Below are positions 1 to 6,219 of a stretch of 10,165 bases of DNA, one piece after another. A program made the position numbers and the translations under genes. The DNA comes from Anaerolineaceae bacterium. GTDB taxonomy: Bacteria > Chloroflexota > Anaerolineae > Anaerolineales > Anaerolineaceae. Positions within the stretch are counted from its first letter, which is position 1, and every line of letters begins with the position of its first letter. Below the pieces are notes generated by a model. That model ran no database searches and had not been told where the DNA came from. It worked only from the letters and a program-made list of their open reading frames with translations. The stretch lies in assembly GCA_003446605.1 (NCBI GenBank), contig DMDF01000211.1:1-10165 (forward strand). The letters run 5' to 3'.

Positions 1-704
1 TGCAGCGGATCTTCATGCCCCTTGCCCCATGAGTAGGAGTGAAGTGCATTTTCCTGGTTGTTGAAAGTTACACATGGACTGATGATATCGATCACAGCTG
101 TACCTTCATGACTCAATGCCGCTTTGATGATCTCTTTTACCTGTTTTGGATCACCGGCAAATGACCTTGCTACGAAGGTTGTGTTAGCCGCCAGCGCTTC
201 CATGGCGATATCAACTGGTAAATACACATTCTGCCCCTGGCGTTTGAGAGAAAGCCCCAGATCAGCCGTGGCTGAAAACTGTCCTTTGGTCAATCCATAC
301 ACGCCATTATTTTCAACAATGTATACCAGAGGCATATTCCTGCGTACCAGATGTATGAACTGGCTCAATCCGATATTGGCTGTATCCCCATCTCCGCTCA
401 CACCAATACCTTTTAATGAGGTATCCGCAAAGAGCGCACCGGTTGCCATGGAAGGCATACGACCATGCAATCCGTTAAAACCAAACGAGTTTTTCAGGAA
501 GTACGTGGGTGATTTGCTTGAACAACCAATACCGCTAAATTTAACAATACGTTCAGGGCGGATATTCAATTCATAACAGGCAGAAATAATCATATTCGAT
601 ATACTGTTATGCCCACACCCTTTGCAGAGGGTGGATGGTTCTCCAATATAATCATTGCGTGTTAAGCCTGCTGCATTGGTCTTTTCGAGTAGCGAAGAAG
701 TCAT
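1..704 (-). CDS. korB: 2-oxoacid:ferredoxin oxidoreductase, beta subunit (3' end cut by window edge)
   Basis: This is the thiamine-diphosphate-binding beta subunit of a cytoplasmic 2-oxoacid:ferredoxin oxidoreductase, which converts a 2-oxoacid plus CoA to acyl-CoA and CO2 while reducing ferredoxin. The visible 234 residues start with ATG at 704 and have a good ribosome site (AGGAGA, 7 bases upstream) inside the end of korA, with only 1 base between the genes. Visible motifs are CKGCGH (residues 27-32), GIGCSSKSP (58-66), the ThDP-Mg motif GDGD, and SPCVTFN with Cys at about 211. Cys27, Cys30, Cys61 and Cys211 match the spacing of the four [4Fe-4S] ligands of two-subunit enzymes such as Sulfolobus OFOR. 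The frame is still open at base 1, and the family is usually about 280-350 residues long, so the C-terminus is missing. Whether the substrate is 2-oxoglutarate, pyruvate or a broader range cannot be read from the sequence. Confidence 0.95.
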   Translation of the reverse strand, partial: MTSSLLEKTNAAGLTRNDYIGEPSTLCKGCGHNSISNMIISACYELNIRPERIVKFSGIGCSSKSPTYFLKNSFGFNGLHGRMPSMATGALFADTSLKGIGVSGDGDTANIGLSQFIHLVRRNMPLVYIVENNGVYGLTKGQFSATADLGLSLKRQGQNVYLPVDIAMEALAANTTFVARSFAGDPKQVKEIIKAALSHEGTAVIDIISPCVTFNNQENALHSYSWGKGHEDPL

Positions 705-705
705 T

Positions 706-2502
706 TTAGTTCTCCTGCTCATTGAACAGAGTAATTATTTTTTCGGCGGTAAGTGCCAATCCATCCAGATAGGCGATCTTTTTTATTTTCGCTGCCTTAG
801 CCGGATAAGATGTAGCCATTATTTGCGCCATTTGCCCATCGCGATTCGCCTCTACAACGTAAACAGATTCATGGTTATCGATAAATTCACTCACCTCATC
901 ATGAAAAGGAATCGTTCGAATACGCAGATAATCCACCGCTATACCCTTCTCATCCAGTATGTCGCACGCTTCTTCTACTCCGAAATGGGTGGATCCGTAA
1001 CTGATAAACCCTATTTTGCTTTTCTTTTGTCGCTCCAGCACAGGGTAGGGTGTTATGGAAGCCGTCTGTTCAAATTTTTTCTTCAACCTCTCATGTTCAG
1101 CAAACCAAACGTCAGGATCTTCCGAGTATTGCGCGTAAGGATCATGCCCTGTTCCTCGTGCAAAATAGGCAGCCTGAGGCTCTGTATTGCCCGGAAGAGT
1201 GCGATAACCAATTCCATCTCCATCCATGTCAAGATAACGTCCCCACTTCCCGTCTGCTTGCTTGATAAGTTTTTGGATATCCTCTTCCCACACGATTTTG
1301 CCCCTATCCATGGGCTGGTCAGGGTAAACAAAATCTCGCGTCATCCAATTATTCATTCCCAACTCCAGGTCACTTAAGACGATAACTGGTGTTTGGAGGT
1401 GTTCAGCAATATCCAGGGCACGCCAACCAAATTCAAAACATTCCTGGACGCTGCCCGGTAGAAGAATAACAAAATTCGTATCCCCATGACTTAAATAGTA
1501 GCTGAAGGTAAGATCGCCTTGTGCGGTACGCGTTGGCAAGCCGGTGCTTGGTCCAACACGCTGAACATTCCACACCACCACAGGTACTTCACTCTGATAA
1601 GCCAGCCCCAGATATTCTGACATCAAACACAAACCAGGTCCGGATGTAGAGGTCATGGAACGTAATCCTGCCCAACCCGCTCCTATGGTCATACCAATGG
1701 CTGCTAATTCATCTTCAGCTTGCACGACGACACAGGTCGCTTTCCCTGTTTCAGGGTCAAGGCGTAAGCTGGGGTTATATTCATTGAGAGTTTCAGCTAA
1801 TTCTGTGGCAGGAGTGATGGGATACCACGCGGAGAACTGCAACCCACCAAATAAAGCGCCTAATGCTGCCGCTTTATTCCCATCGACAACGATGTACCCA
1901 TCTGTGAACTGTCTCTTTTCCAATATGTATTTGCACAGTTGTATTTTTTCGTTGGGAACAGAATCATACGCAATCCTCACCACATCCAAATTGGGAGTGA
2001 CCGCTTTTGTCGAATGATTAAAGTGTTGGTCAAGCGTTTCTTCAATGAAAGCCAGATCTATCCCGATCAAAGCCGAAAGGACCCCCACATAAACCATATT
2101 CATCAAATAAACCTGTAGATGGGAAGGAGATGCCGCTTTTTCCATAACTTCCTGCAAAGGCAGGCTAATTACCTCGTACCGGTGAGTTATTTCATCGGGC
2201 AACGGTTGGTCACTCAAGATCAAACCGCCCTCTTTGATTTTTTGTAGATCTTCTTGCAGCACCGTCTTGTTCATATTGATCAGGATGTCATAATTCTCAA
2301 CTCTCGCCAAATAGCCTTTTTCACTTACACGGAGGGAGAACCAAGTCGGAAGCCCCTGGATGTTTGAAGGAAAAATATTTCTGGCTGAAATCGGAATCCC
2401 CATTTTGAAAATTGCCTTCATCAGGGCATTATTCGCAGTAGCACTACCCGACCCGTTCACCGTACTGACTAAAATTGAGAATTCATTCGTAACTTTTTGC
2501 AT
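706..2502 (-). CDS. korA: 2-oxoacid:ferredoxin oxidoreductase, fused gamma-alpha subunit
   Basis: This 598-residue partner of KorB binds substrate and CoA in the ferredoxin-linked oxidation of 2-oxoacids. Residues about 1-190 are the gamma domain (VNGSGSATAN near 15-24). Residues about 210-390 are the alpha pyrimidine-binding domain, with the YPITP motif at 227-231 and RVGPSTGLPT at 315-324. Residues about 495-590 are the transketolase C-terminal-like domain. The gamma-alpha fusion, with no separate delta ferredoxin-like gene nearby, indicates the simple two-gene (KorA/KorB) architecture, so the beta subunit carries the only evident cluster. ATG at 2502 is preceded by AGGAAA about 5 bases upstream, and the gap from the regulator gene is 15 bases. 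The gene is the middle member of a regulator-korA-korB operon. Substrate specificity is not assignable by eye, so the kor name is by family resemblance. Confidence 0.95.
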   Translation of the reverse strand: MQKVTNEFSILVSTVNGSGSATANNALMKAIFKMGIPISARNIFPSNIQGLPTWFSLRVSEKGYLARVENYDILINMNKTVLQEDLQKIKEGGLILSDQPLPDEITHRYEVISLPLQEVMEKAASPSHLQVYLMNMVYVGVLSALIGIDLAFIEETLDQHFNHSTKAVTPNLDVVRIAYDSVPNEKIQLCKYILEKRQFTDGYIVVDGNKAAALGALFGGLQFSAWYPITPATELAETLNEYNPSLRLDPETGKATCVVVQAEDELAAIGMTIGAGWAGLRSMTSTSGPGLCLMSEYLGLAYQSEVPVVVWNVQRVGPSTGLPTRTAQGDLTFSYYLSHGDTNFVILLPGSVQECFEFGWRALDIAEHLQTPVIVLSDLELGMNNWMTRDFVYPDQPMDRGKIVWEEDIQKLIKQADGKWGRYLDMDGDGIGYRTLPGNTEPQAAYFARGTGHDPYAQYSEDPDVWFAEHERLKKKFEQTASITPYPVLERQKKSKIGFISYGSTHFGVEEACDILDEKGIAVDYLRIRTIPFHDEVSEFIDNHESVYVVEANRDGQMAQIMATSYPAKAAKIKKIAYLDGLALTAEKIITLFNEQEN

Positions 2503-2517
2503 GGAATTTCCTATTCC

Positions 2518-3186
2518 TCAGCGTTTGTAGATTAATTGCATGTGTTCTGATAAAAGGGCTTGCCCTTTTTCAAAATCCCTTTTCTTTATTTCCTGTACAA
2601 TATTTCGATGGTAGTCCCAAACAGTTGTCTGGTATTCCAGATCAGTATAAAGATTCATCCCGACGGCTTCATAAACAGTCCAGTAGGTATTCAAAATTCC
2701 CATCACAAATAGATTATCCAATTTTTGATAAATGCTCAAATGTAATTCTTTATGTTCCTGGTGTGGAATTCGTATTGGGTTGCCCTGTAATTTTGCTTCT
2801 GCTTTTATGACATACTGTTCCAGCCGATCAACATCCTCATCTGCCAGTTGTTCCACTGCATTGATAAACCAATTCTGTTCCAACCTATCCCGCAGCTCAG
2901 ATATCTGAAAGAAATATTTCATATCAACGGATGCAGCAATGATCGCATTTTGTTTGAGTCCAGCTGAGAAATCGATCGGTTTAATATGGATACCGTGTCT
3001 GGGTCGTGCTTCGATAATGCCAAGTATTTTTAACGCTTCGATCTGTTCGCGCAATGTCGGTACGCTCATCCCCAATTGTTCACTCAATTCTTGAATGGAC
3101 GGTAGATCATCCCGTCCTTCTTTTTTTCGTTCAATAATATATTGCAGGAGTTTACTTTGATTGCTCGTGAAATATTGATTCAACAT
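2518..3186 (-). CDS. GntR-family transcriptional regulator with FCD (FadR C-terminal-like) domain
   Basis: This 222-residue DNA-binding regulator has a winged helix-turn-helix at about 11-68 (LPSIQELSEQLGMSVPTLRE is the recognition unit, GIIEARPRHG the wing). The helical FCD effector domain follows from about 85 to 220. His149, His193 and His215, with an acidic residue near 100, have spacing like the metal-binding set of FCD proteins, which typically bind a metal and a small carboxylate. It is the first gene of an operon with korA and korB, 15 bases upstream of korA, so it most likely controls 2-oxoacid oxidation and perhaps its own transcription; this is inferred from context. A near-consensus promoter lies upstream, and the leader holds a 9-bp repeat array that could be the operator. 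ATG at 3186 has no recognisable Shine-Dalgarno sequence. The next in-frame Met lies beyond the HTH recognition helix, so this start is the most sensible. Confidence 0.9.
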   Translation of the reverse strand: MLNQYFTSNQSKLLQYIIERKKEGRDDLPSIQELSEQLGMSVPTLREQIEALKILGIIEARPRHGIHIKPIDFSAGLKQNAIIAASVDMKYFFQISELRDRLEQNWFINAVEQLADEDVDRLEQYVIKAEAKLQGNPIRIPHQEHKELHLSIYQKLDNLFVMGILNTYWTVYEAVGMNLYTDLEYQTTVWDYHRNIVQEIKKRDFEKGQALLSEHMQLIYKR

Positions 3187-3193
3187 ATTTAAT

Positions 3194-3220
3194 CTTATTA
3201 ATTTTATTAATCTTATTAAT
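3194..3220. repeat. Three tandem 9-bp AT-rich repeats, candidate operator
   Basis: The unit (C/T)TTATTAAT occurs three times without a gap at 3194, 3203 and 3212, preceded by the degenerate copy ATATTTAAT at 3185-3193. The array lies between the predicted transcription start (about 3230) and the regulator's ATG (3186). A fourth exact copy in the opposite orientation (ATTAATAAG) is at 3339-3347. The position suits autoregulation by the adjacent GntR/FCD protein, but tandem 9-mers are not the usual short palindromic GntR site, so this role is inference. AT-rich slippage is the alternative. Confidence 0.55.
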
Positions 3221-3236
3221 CAGTTTAATATCATTA

Positions 3237-3264
3237 AGTATATGCCATCCGTCTGATCTGTCAA
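3237..3264 (-). promoter_or_regulatory. Sigma70-type promoter of the regulator-korA-korB operon
   Basis: On the minus strand there is a perfect -35 TTGACA (bases 3264-3259), a 16-base spacer and a -10 TATACT (3242-3237) with one mismatch to consensus. The predicted start is near 3230, giving a leader of about 43 bases before the ATG at 3186. No competing promoter of similar quality was seen in front of korA or korB, so the three genes are probably one transcript. Confidence 0.75.
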
Positions 3265-3440
3265 TATATCCTTCGATAAAAAATGGGGATTTTGAGAAAA
3301 CGGTCCTTTTATCCTATGATTGAGGTGTCTTTCGGATGATTAATAAGGAATCATGATCCTTTTGAAGGCTTCGATGTATCTCTTCTTGAATCAATGGATA
3401 TGATGCCCTTCAAGAGCCTATTGCGTTAAAGTTGCACCAC
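3265..3440. other. Gene-free spacer with small dyads
   Basis: No convincing gene is present here. The stretch contains a nearly perfect dyad at 3345-3361 (AAGGA, bulged A, TCATGA, TCCTT), the short palindrome GAAGGCTTC at 3364-3372, and an inverted repeat TCTTGAA (3384-3390) / TTCAAGA (3409-3415) with an 18-base spacer. They could be regulator sites upstream of the GntR promoter, a small structured RNA, or chance in AT-rich DNA. No promoter or terminator that would define a transcript was identified. Confidence 0.4.
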
Positions 3441-3463
3441 AAAAAAATTCTGGATCATCCAGA
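3441..3463 (-). terminator. Intrinsic terminator downstream of mrp-ricT
   Basis: Read on the minus strand, TCTGGATGATCCAGA (3463-3449) is a perfect 7+1+7 inverted repeat, in practice a 5-bp stem with a 5-base loop. It is followed by AT and then seven U (3447-3441). It lies about 60 bases beyond the ricT stop codon. The stem is short and only moderately GC-rich, so termination may be partial, but no better terminator is seen before the next promoter. Confidence 0.6.
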
Positions 3464-3524
3464 TATACCAGGGTCACCAAAATTTTCTTTTTTTGATCCT
3501 ATAGGGCTCTATAATAAATGAGTT

Positions 3525-4448
3525 CTATTTTTTTCGATTGTTCTTTTGCGAATCATTATTGGGCGGCTGATTTCTTTCTTGTTGCCGGTTTTCTGGTTTT
3601 GCCGTAATAACCTCAATTTCTTCGATGGGAAATTCTTTCGATCCTGTTTCAGGCAAACTAACTAGAACCGTCTTCCTTAAGGGATATACATCCCTCACTT
3701 TTCCTTCTCCTTTAGGAGTCATCACCCGTTTATTCTTCTTGGGCATTCCCTTCATAGCATCGCGGTACTGGCAATATTCATAATTAAGACAGCATCGCAA
3801 CCGTTCACACATGCCCGTTATATCGGTCGGGGTAAGTGAAATACCCTGGGTTTTAGCCATCCGGATAGAAATGGAGTCAAAATCGGTGAGGAACCGTGCA
3901 CAGCAGCGCATTTCCAGACCGCACGCTCCCATACCTCCAAAGTATTTCGCCGCATCTCTTGGTCCAATTTTATGAAAATTGACCTTTTGTTTCGGATAGT
4001 CTCTTTTCAAAGAATCCTGTAATTTTTTAAAATTTGTGATCTTGTCATCTTCACTGGTATAGTGAAAGGTAACACAATTACCATCAAAACTGATCTCAGT
4101 GTAGATAAATTTCATCCCTGCTACATTCAATTCACGGATCCATTTTGAGATACGCATACTTGCTTCTTGTTCGCTATCTTTGATCTCACTACGTTTTGCC
4201 AGATCACGTTCCGTGGCTTTTCTATCAATCTTTTTTATTTTCTCAAGCTCCAGCTGCGAACCATCGCCAATGAACTCAGCTACAACCCCCAACTGCCATC
4301 CCCTGCTGGTTTGAACAACCACATAATCACCCAGGGTAATTCCATCAATATCACTTGCATCGAAATTATAGTTTTTACTGATCTTTGAGAATCGTACCCC
4401 TATGATCACCGGAGCTTTCTCGTTTGGGTTGTTTTCATTTTCTGCCAT
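3525..4448 (-). CDS. ricT: RicT/YaaT-like PSP1 domain protein
   Basis: This 307-residue cytoplasmic protein of the PSP1 C-terminal family is the equivalent of Bacillus RicT (YaaT). In B. subtilis RicT acts with RicA and RicF as a [4Fe-4S]-binding complex that assists RNase Y in mRNA maturation. The family signature is clear: GVRFSKISKNYNFD near 17-30, the core from about 100 to 225, and two cysteine clusters, CGLEMRCC (176-183) and CERLRCC (214-220), plus Cys226. The C-terminal tail from about 283 is polar and likely disordered (Asn/Gln/Lys-rich). It begins 3 bases after the mrp stop codon, with only a weak AGGG-like ribosome site, so it is probably translationally coupled to mrp. That pairing suggests Mrp supplies or repairs its clusters, which is inference. 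RicA and RicF genes are not in the window. Confidence 0.92.
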   Translation of the reverse strand: MAENENNPNEKAPVIIGVRFSKISKNYNFDASDIDGITLGDYVVVQTSRGWQLGVVAEFIGDGSQLELEKIKKIDRKATERDLAKRSEIKDSEQEASMRISKWIRELNVAGMKFIYTEISFDGNCVTFHYTSEDDKITNFKKLQDSLKRDYPKQKVNFHKIGPRDAAKYFGGMGACGLEMRCCARFLTDFDSISIRMAKTQGISLTPTDITGMCERLRCCLNYEYCQYRDAMKGMPKKNKRVMTPKGEGKVRDVYPLRKTVLVSLPETGSKEFPIEEIEVITAKPENRQQERNQPPNNDSQKNNRKK

Positions 4449-4451
4449 TTT

Positions 4452-5507
4452 TTATGATTGACCCTGTAAAACAATCTGTGAAATCTTACCAGCGACAGAA
4501 CAAGCAATATCATTCAATACCATAGCCGCAGGTGAATTAGGATTAGAAATGATGATTGGTTTCCCGTTATCCCCGCCTTCACGAATAGCGGGTTCAAGAG
4601 GAATTTGACCCAAGAATGGTACATCTGCTTTATTGGCAAGTTCTTTCCCGCCACCGCTGCCGAAAATATCGACTTTCGAACCATCTTCCAGCTCGAAATA
4701 GCTCATATTCTCGATCACCCCAATAATGGGTACATTTAATTTTCTAAACATCTCCAATCCTCGATAAGCATCATCTGTAGATACTTTTTGGGGTAAGGTA
4801 ACCACCAACCCACCCGTCAGGTTTAGATTTTGTGCAACGCTCAATTGCACATCCCCAGTGCCTGGTGGAAGGTCAATGATGAGATAATCCAGATCACCCC
4901 AATTCACATCAACCAGAAATTGTCGGATAGTTGAATGAAGCAAGGGTCCACGCCAAATCAAGGGTTGCCCCTCTTTTACCAGAAAACCGATCGAGATCAC
5001 TTTCACACCATATGCTTCTGCCGGGATGATCTTCTTGTCTTTCACCGGAGGTAAGGTATCGACTCCCATCATGGTAGGAATATTAGGTCCGTAAATATCG
5101 GCATCCAGCAGCCCGACTTTTGCTCCGCTTTGGGCTAAAGCGATAGCCAGATTAACCGCTACAGTTGATTTGCCTACACCACCTTTGCCTGAGGAGACCG
5201 CAATCGAATTTTTAATGGGCAAGACGATCTTATCTTCAGTTTGAGAGTGCTGACCGCTCACATTTGCAGTAATATTTACCTTCACGCTGGTGACCCCTTC
5301 AACAGCCATCACCGCATCTTGTGCAGCCTTTTGCAGGTAATTCTTCAGCGGGCAGGCTGGCGTTGTGAGAACCAATGTAAATACTACTTCGCCTTCGTTT
5401 ATCTGGATATCCTGAATCATATTCAAGCTGACCAGATCTTTCTTCAATTCGGGATCCATCACTCTACTGAGTGCATTTAAAACATCTTTATCGGTAATCT
5501 GTGCCAT
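4452..5507 (-). CDS. mrp: Mrp/NBP35-type P-loop ATPase, Fe-S cluster carrier
   Basis: This 351-residue Mrp (ApbC-like) ATPase is a family involved in carrying or inserting Fe-S clusters in the cytoplasm. Residues about 1-95 are the DUF59/MIP18-like domain, with conserved Cys52 in TTPACPLKNYL. Residues about 100-340 are the MinD-like ATPase: deviant Walker A GKGGVGKST (107-115), LLDADIYGPNIP (133-144), IIDLPPGTGDVQLS (210-223) and ENMSYF (266-271). Most Mrp proteins have a CPxCG-type motif just after NMSYF that holds the shared cluster of the dimer; here the sequence is ELEDGS with no cysteine. I chose ATG at 5507 because AGGA lies 6 bases upstream and the protein then starts MAQITDKDVL like its family. 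An ATG at 5576 would add 23 atypical residues and reach into the promoter region. The gene heads a two-gene operon with ricT. Confidence 0.94.
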   Translation of the reverse strand: MAQITDKDVLNALSRVMDPELKKDLVSLNMIQDIQINEGEVVFTLVLTTPACPLKNYLQKAAQDAVMAVEGVTSVKVNITANVSGQHSQTEDKIVLPIKNSIAVSSGKGGVGKSTVAVNLAIALAQSGAKVGLLDADIYGPNIPTMMGVDTLPPVKDKKIIPAEAYGVKVISIGFLVKEGQPLIWRGPLLHSTIRQFLVDVNWGDLDYLIIDLPPGTGDVQLSVAQNLNLTGGLVVTLPQKVSTDDAYRGLEMFRKLNVPIIGVIENMSYFELEDGSKVDIFGSGGGKELANKADVPFLGQIPLEPAIREGGDNGKPIIISNPNSPAAMVLNDIACSVAGKISQIVLQGQS

Positions 5508-5541
5508 TGAAATCCTACTTATATGTAATTTCGTAAAAGCT

Positions 5542-5550
5542 ATTGTAACA
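5542..5550 (-). promoter_or_regulatory. Extended -10 promoter of mrp-ricT
   Basis: On the minus strand TGTTACAAT (5550-5542) fits the extended -10 pattern TGnTAnAAT. The expected start is near 5535, giving a leader of about 28 bases. The -35 region (TTATTT with a 17-base spacer) is poor, as is common with extended -10 promoters. This element is one arm of a perfect 10-bp inverted repeat shared with the flavodoxin promoter. Confidence 0.5.
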
Positions 5551-5590
5551 TAAGGATATTTGTAAAATAAATTCATTATCTTCTATTCTT

Positions 5591-5599
5591 TGTTACAAT
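5591..5599 (+). promoter_or_regulatory. Extended -10 promoter of the flavodoxin gene
   Basis: TGTTACAAT is an extended -10 element with a predicted start near 5606, about 26 bases before the ATG. The -35 region (ATTCAT with a 17-base spacer) is weak. The ribosome site downstream, GGAGAGG at 5622-5628, is strong. Confidence 0.5.
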
Positions 5600-5631
5600 A
5601 CTTTAGATTCCATTTTTATTCGGAGAGGTAA

Positions 5632-6180
5632 ATGACAAAACATATAATGGTTGGTTATGCAACTTGGTCTGGAACAACCCATGAAGTTGCAACTGCAATT
5701 GGTAAACAATTAGAGTCTCATGGATATGAGATTGACGTGATTGATCTTAAACAAAAATTATCTTCGAAAGGGAAAGAGTATGATGCGTATATTATTGGTA
5801 CCTCAATACATGCCAGTAAACCCACTGGAGCTTTCTTGCGATTTGTGAGAAATAATCACGAGATCCTATCTTCCAAACCAACGGCTTTTTTTGTGGTTTG
5901 TGCCAATATGTATGAAGATACTCCTGAAAATCGCTCCGAAACGTCGGACTGGTTGAATGATGCGCTCAAAGATATCCCCACCATCCCCCTTCTTGATACC
6001 GGTCTTTTCGGTGGTGCAGTCATCACCACCGGTGATGATTTTGAAAAATTGAATTTCTTGGTTAAGTTTATTATTCGTTCCATGCAAAAATCCATTCGTG
6101 AAAAAATGGATCGAGAGGATTTTCGGGATTGGGAAAAAATCAGAAGTTGGGCTGATGAAATAGCCTTGAAGATTAAATAG
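5632..6180 (+). CDS. Flavodoxin-domain protein, HemG-like
   Basis: This 182-residue soluble flavoprotein has an N-terminal FMN-phosphate loop ATWSGTTHEVA (10-20) after a beta strand (IMVGYA). The motif GTSIHASKPTGAFLRFVRNN (56-75) and the basic C-terminal part (KFIIRSMQKSIREKM) are characteristic of the Flavodoxin_5 group that includes menaquinone-dependent protoporphyrinogen oxidase HemG. HemG itself oxidises protoporphyrinogen IX, but no haem genes are nearby and many anaerobes have paralogues of unknown role, so I assign only the fold and cofactor. There is no signal peptide or membrane segment. The start is secure: GGAGAGG lies immediately upstream. The gene is monocistronic, transcribed divergently from mrp and convergently with glmS, and its TAG stop lies inside the shared terminator hairpin. 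Confidence 0.85.
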   Translation: MTKHIMVGYATWSGTTHEVATAIGKQLESHGYEIDVIDLKQKLSSKGKEYDAYIIGTSIHASKPTGAFLRFVRNNHEILSSKPTAFFVVCANMYEDTPENRSETSDWLNDALKDIPTIPLLDTGLFGGAVITTGDDFEKLNFLVKFIIRSMQKSIREKMDREDFRDWEKIRSWADEIALKIK

Positions 6181-6219
6181 ATAAAAATAGCTCCCCGAAG
6201 AGGAGCTATTTTTATCTAT
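6177..6219. terminator. Bidirectional intrinsic terminator between flavodoxin gene and glmS
   Basis: A perfect 18-bp inverted repeat (6177-6194 with 6202-6219) encloses a 7-base loop. The inner part is the GC-richer AGCTCC/GGAGCT, and the outer part supplies an A5/T5 tract on each side, so it can terminate transcripts from both directions. The flavodoxin stop TAG (6178-6180) and the glmS stop (6218-6216 on the minus strand) lie at exactly paired positions of the stem. Confidence 0.93.

Noticed and set aside
124..576. Plus-strand open frame of 150 codons opposite korB
   Set aside because: The minus-strand frame encodes clear KorB motifs (CKGCGH, GDGD, SPCVTFN); the plus-strand frame is its shadow.
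655..1377. Long plus-strand open frame (240 codons) opposite korA
   Set aside because: It lies wholly antisense to the well-supported KorA coding region, its product is not recognisable, and no ribosome site or promoter supports it.
3194..3220. Tandem repeats as a CRISPR or satellite array
   Set aside because: The units are 9 bp with no spacers and only three copies, and no cas genes are present.
3353..3403. 16-codon plus-strand ORF (MILLKASMYLFLNQWI) with AAGGA upstream
   Set aside because: The ribosome-site spacing is only 3 bases, there is no promoter, and the sequence is part of a dyad; chance is more likely than a real small protein.
5508..5576. N-terminal extension of Mrp from an ATG at 5576
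   Set aside because: The added 23 residues are unlike the family, overlap the predicted promoter, and the ATG at 5507 has its own ribosome site.
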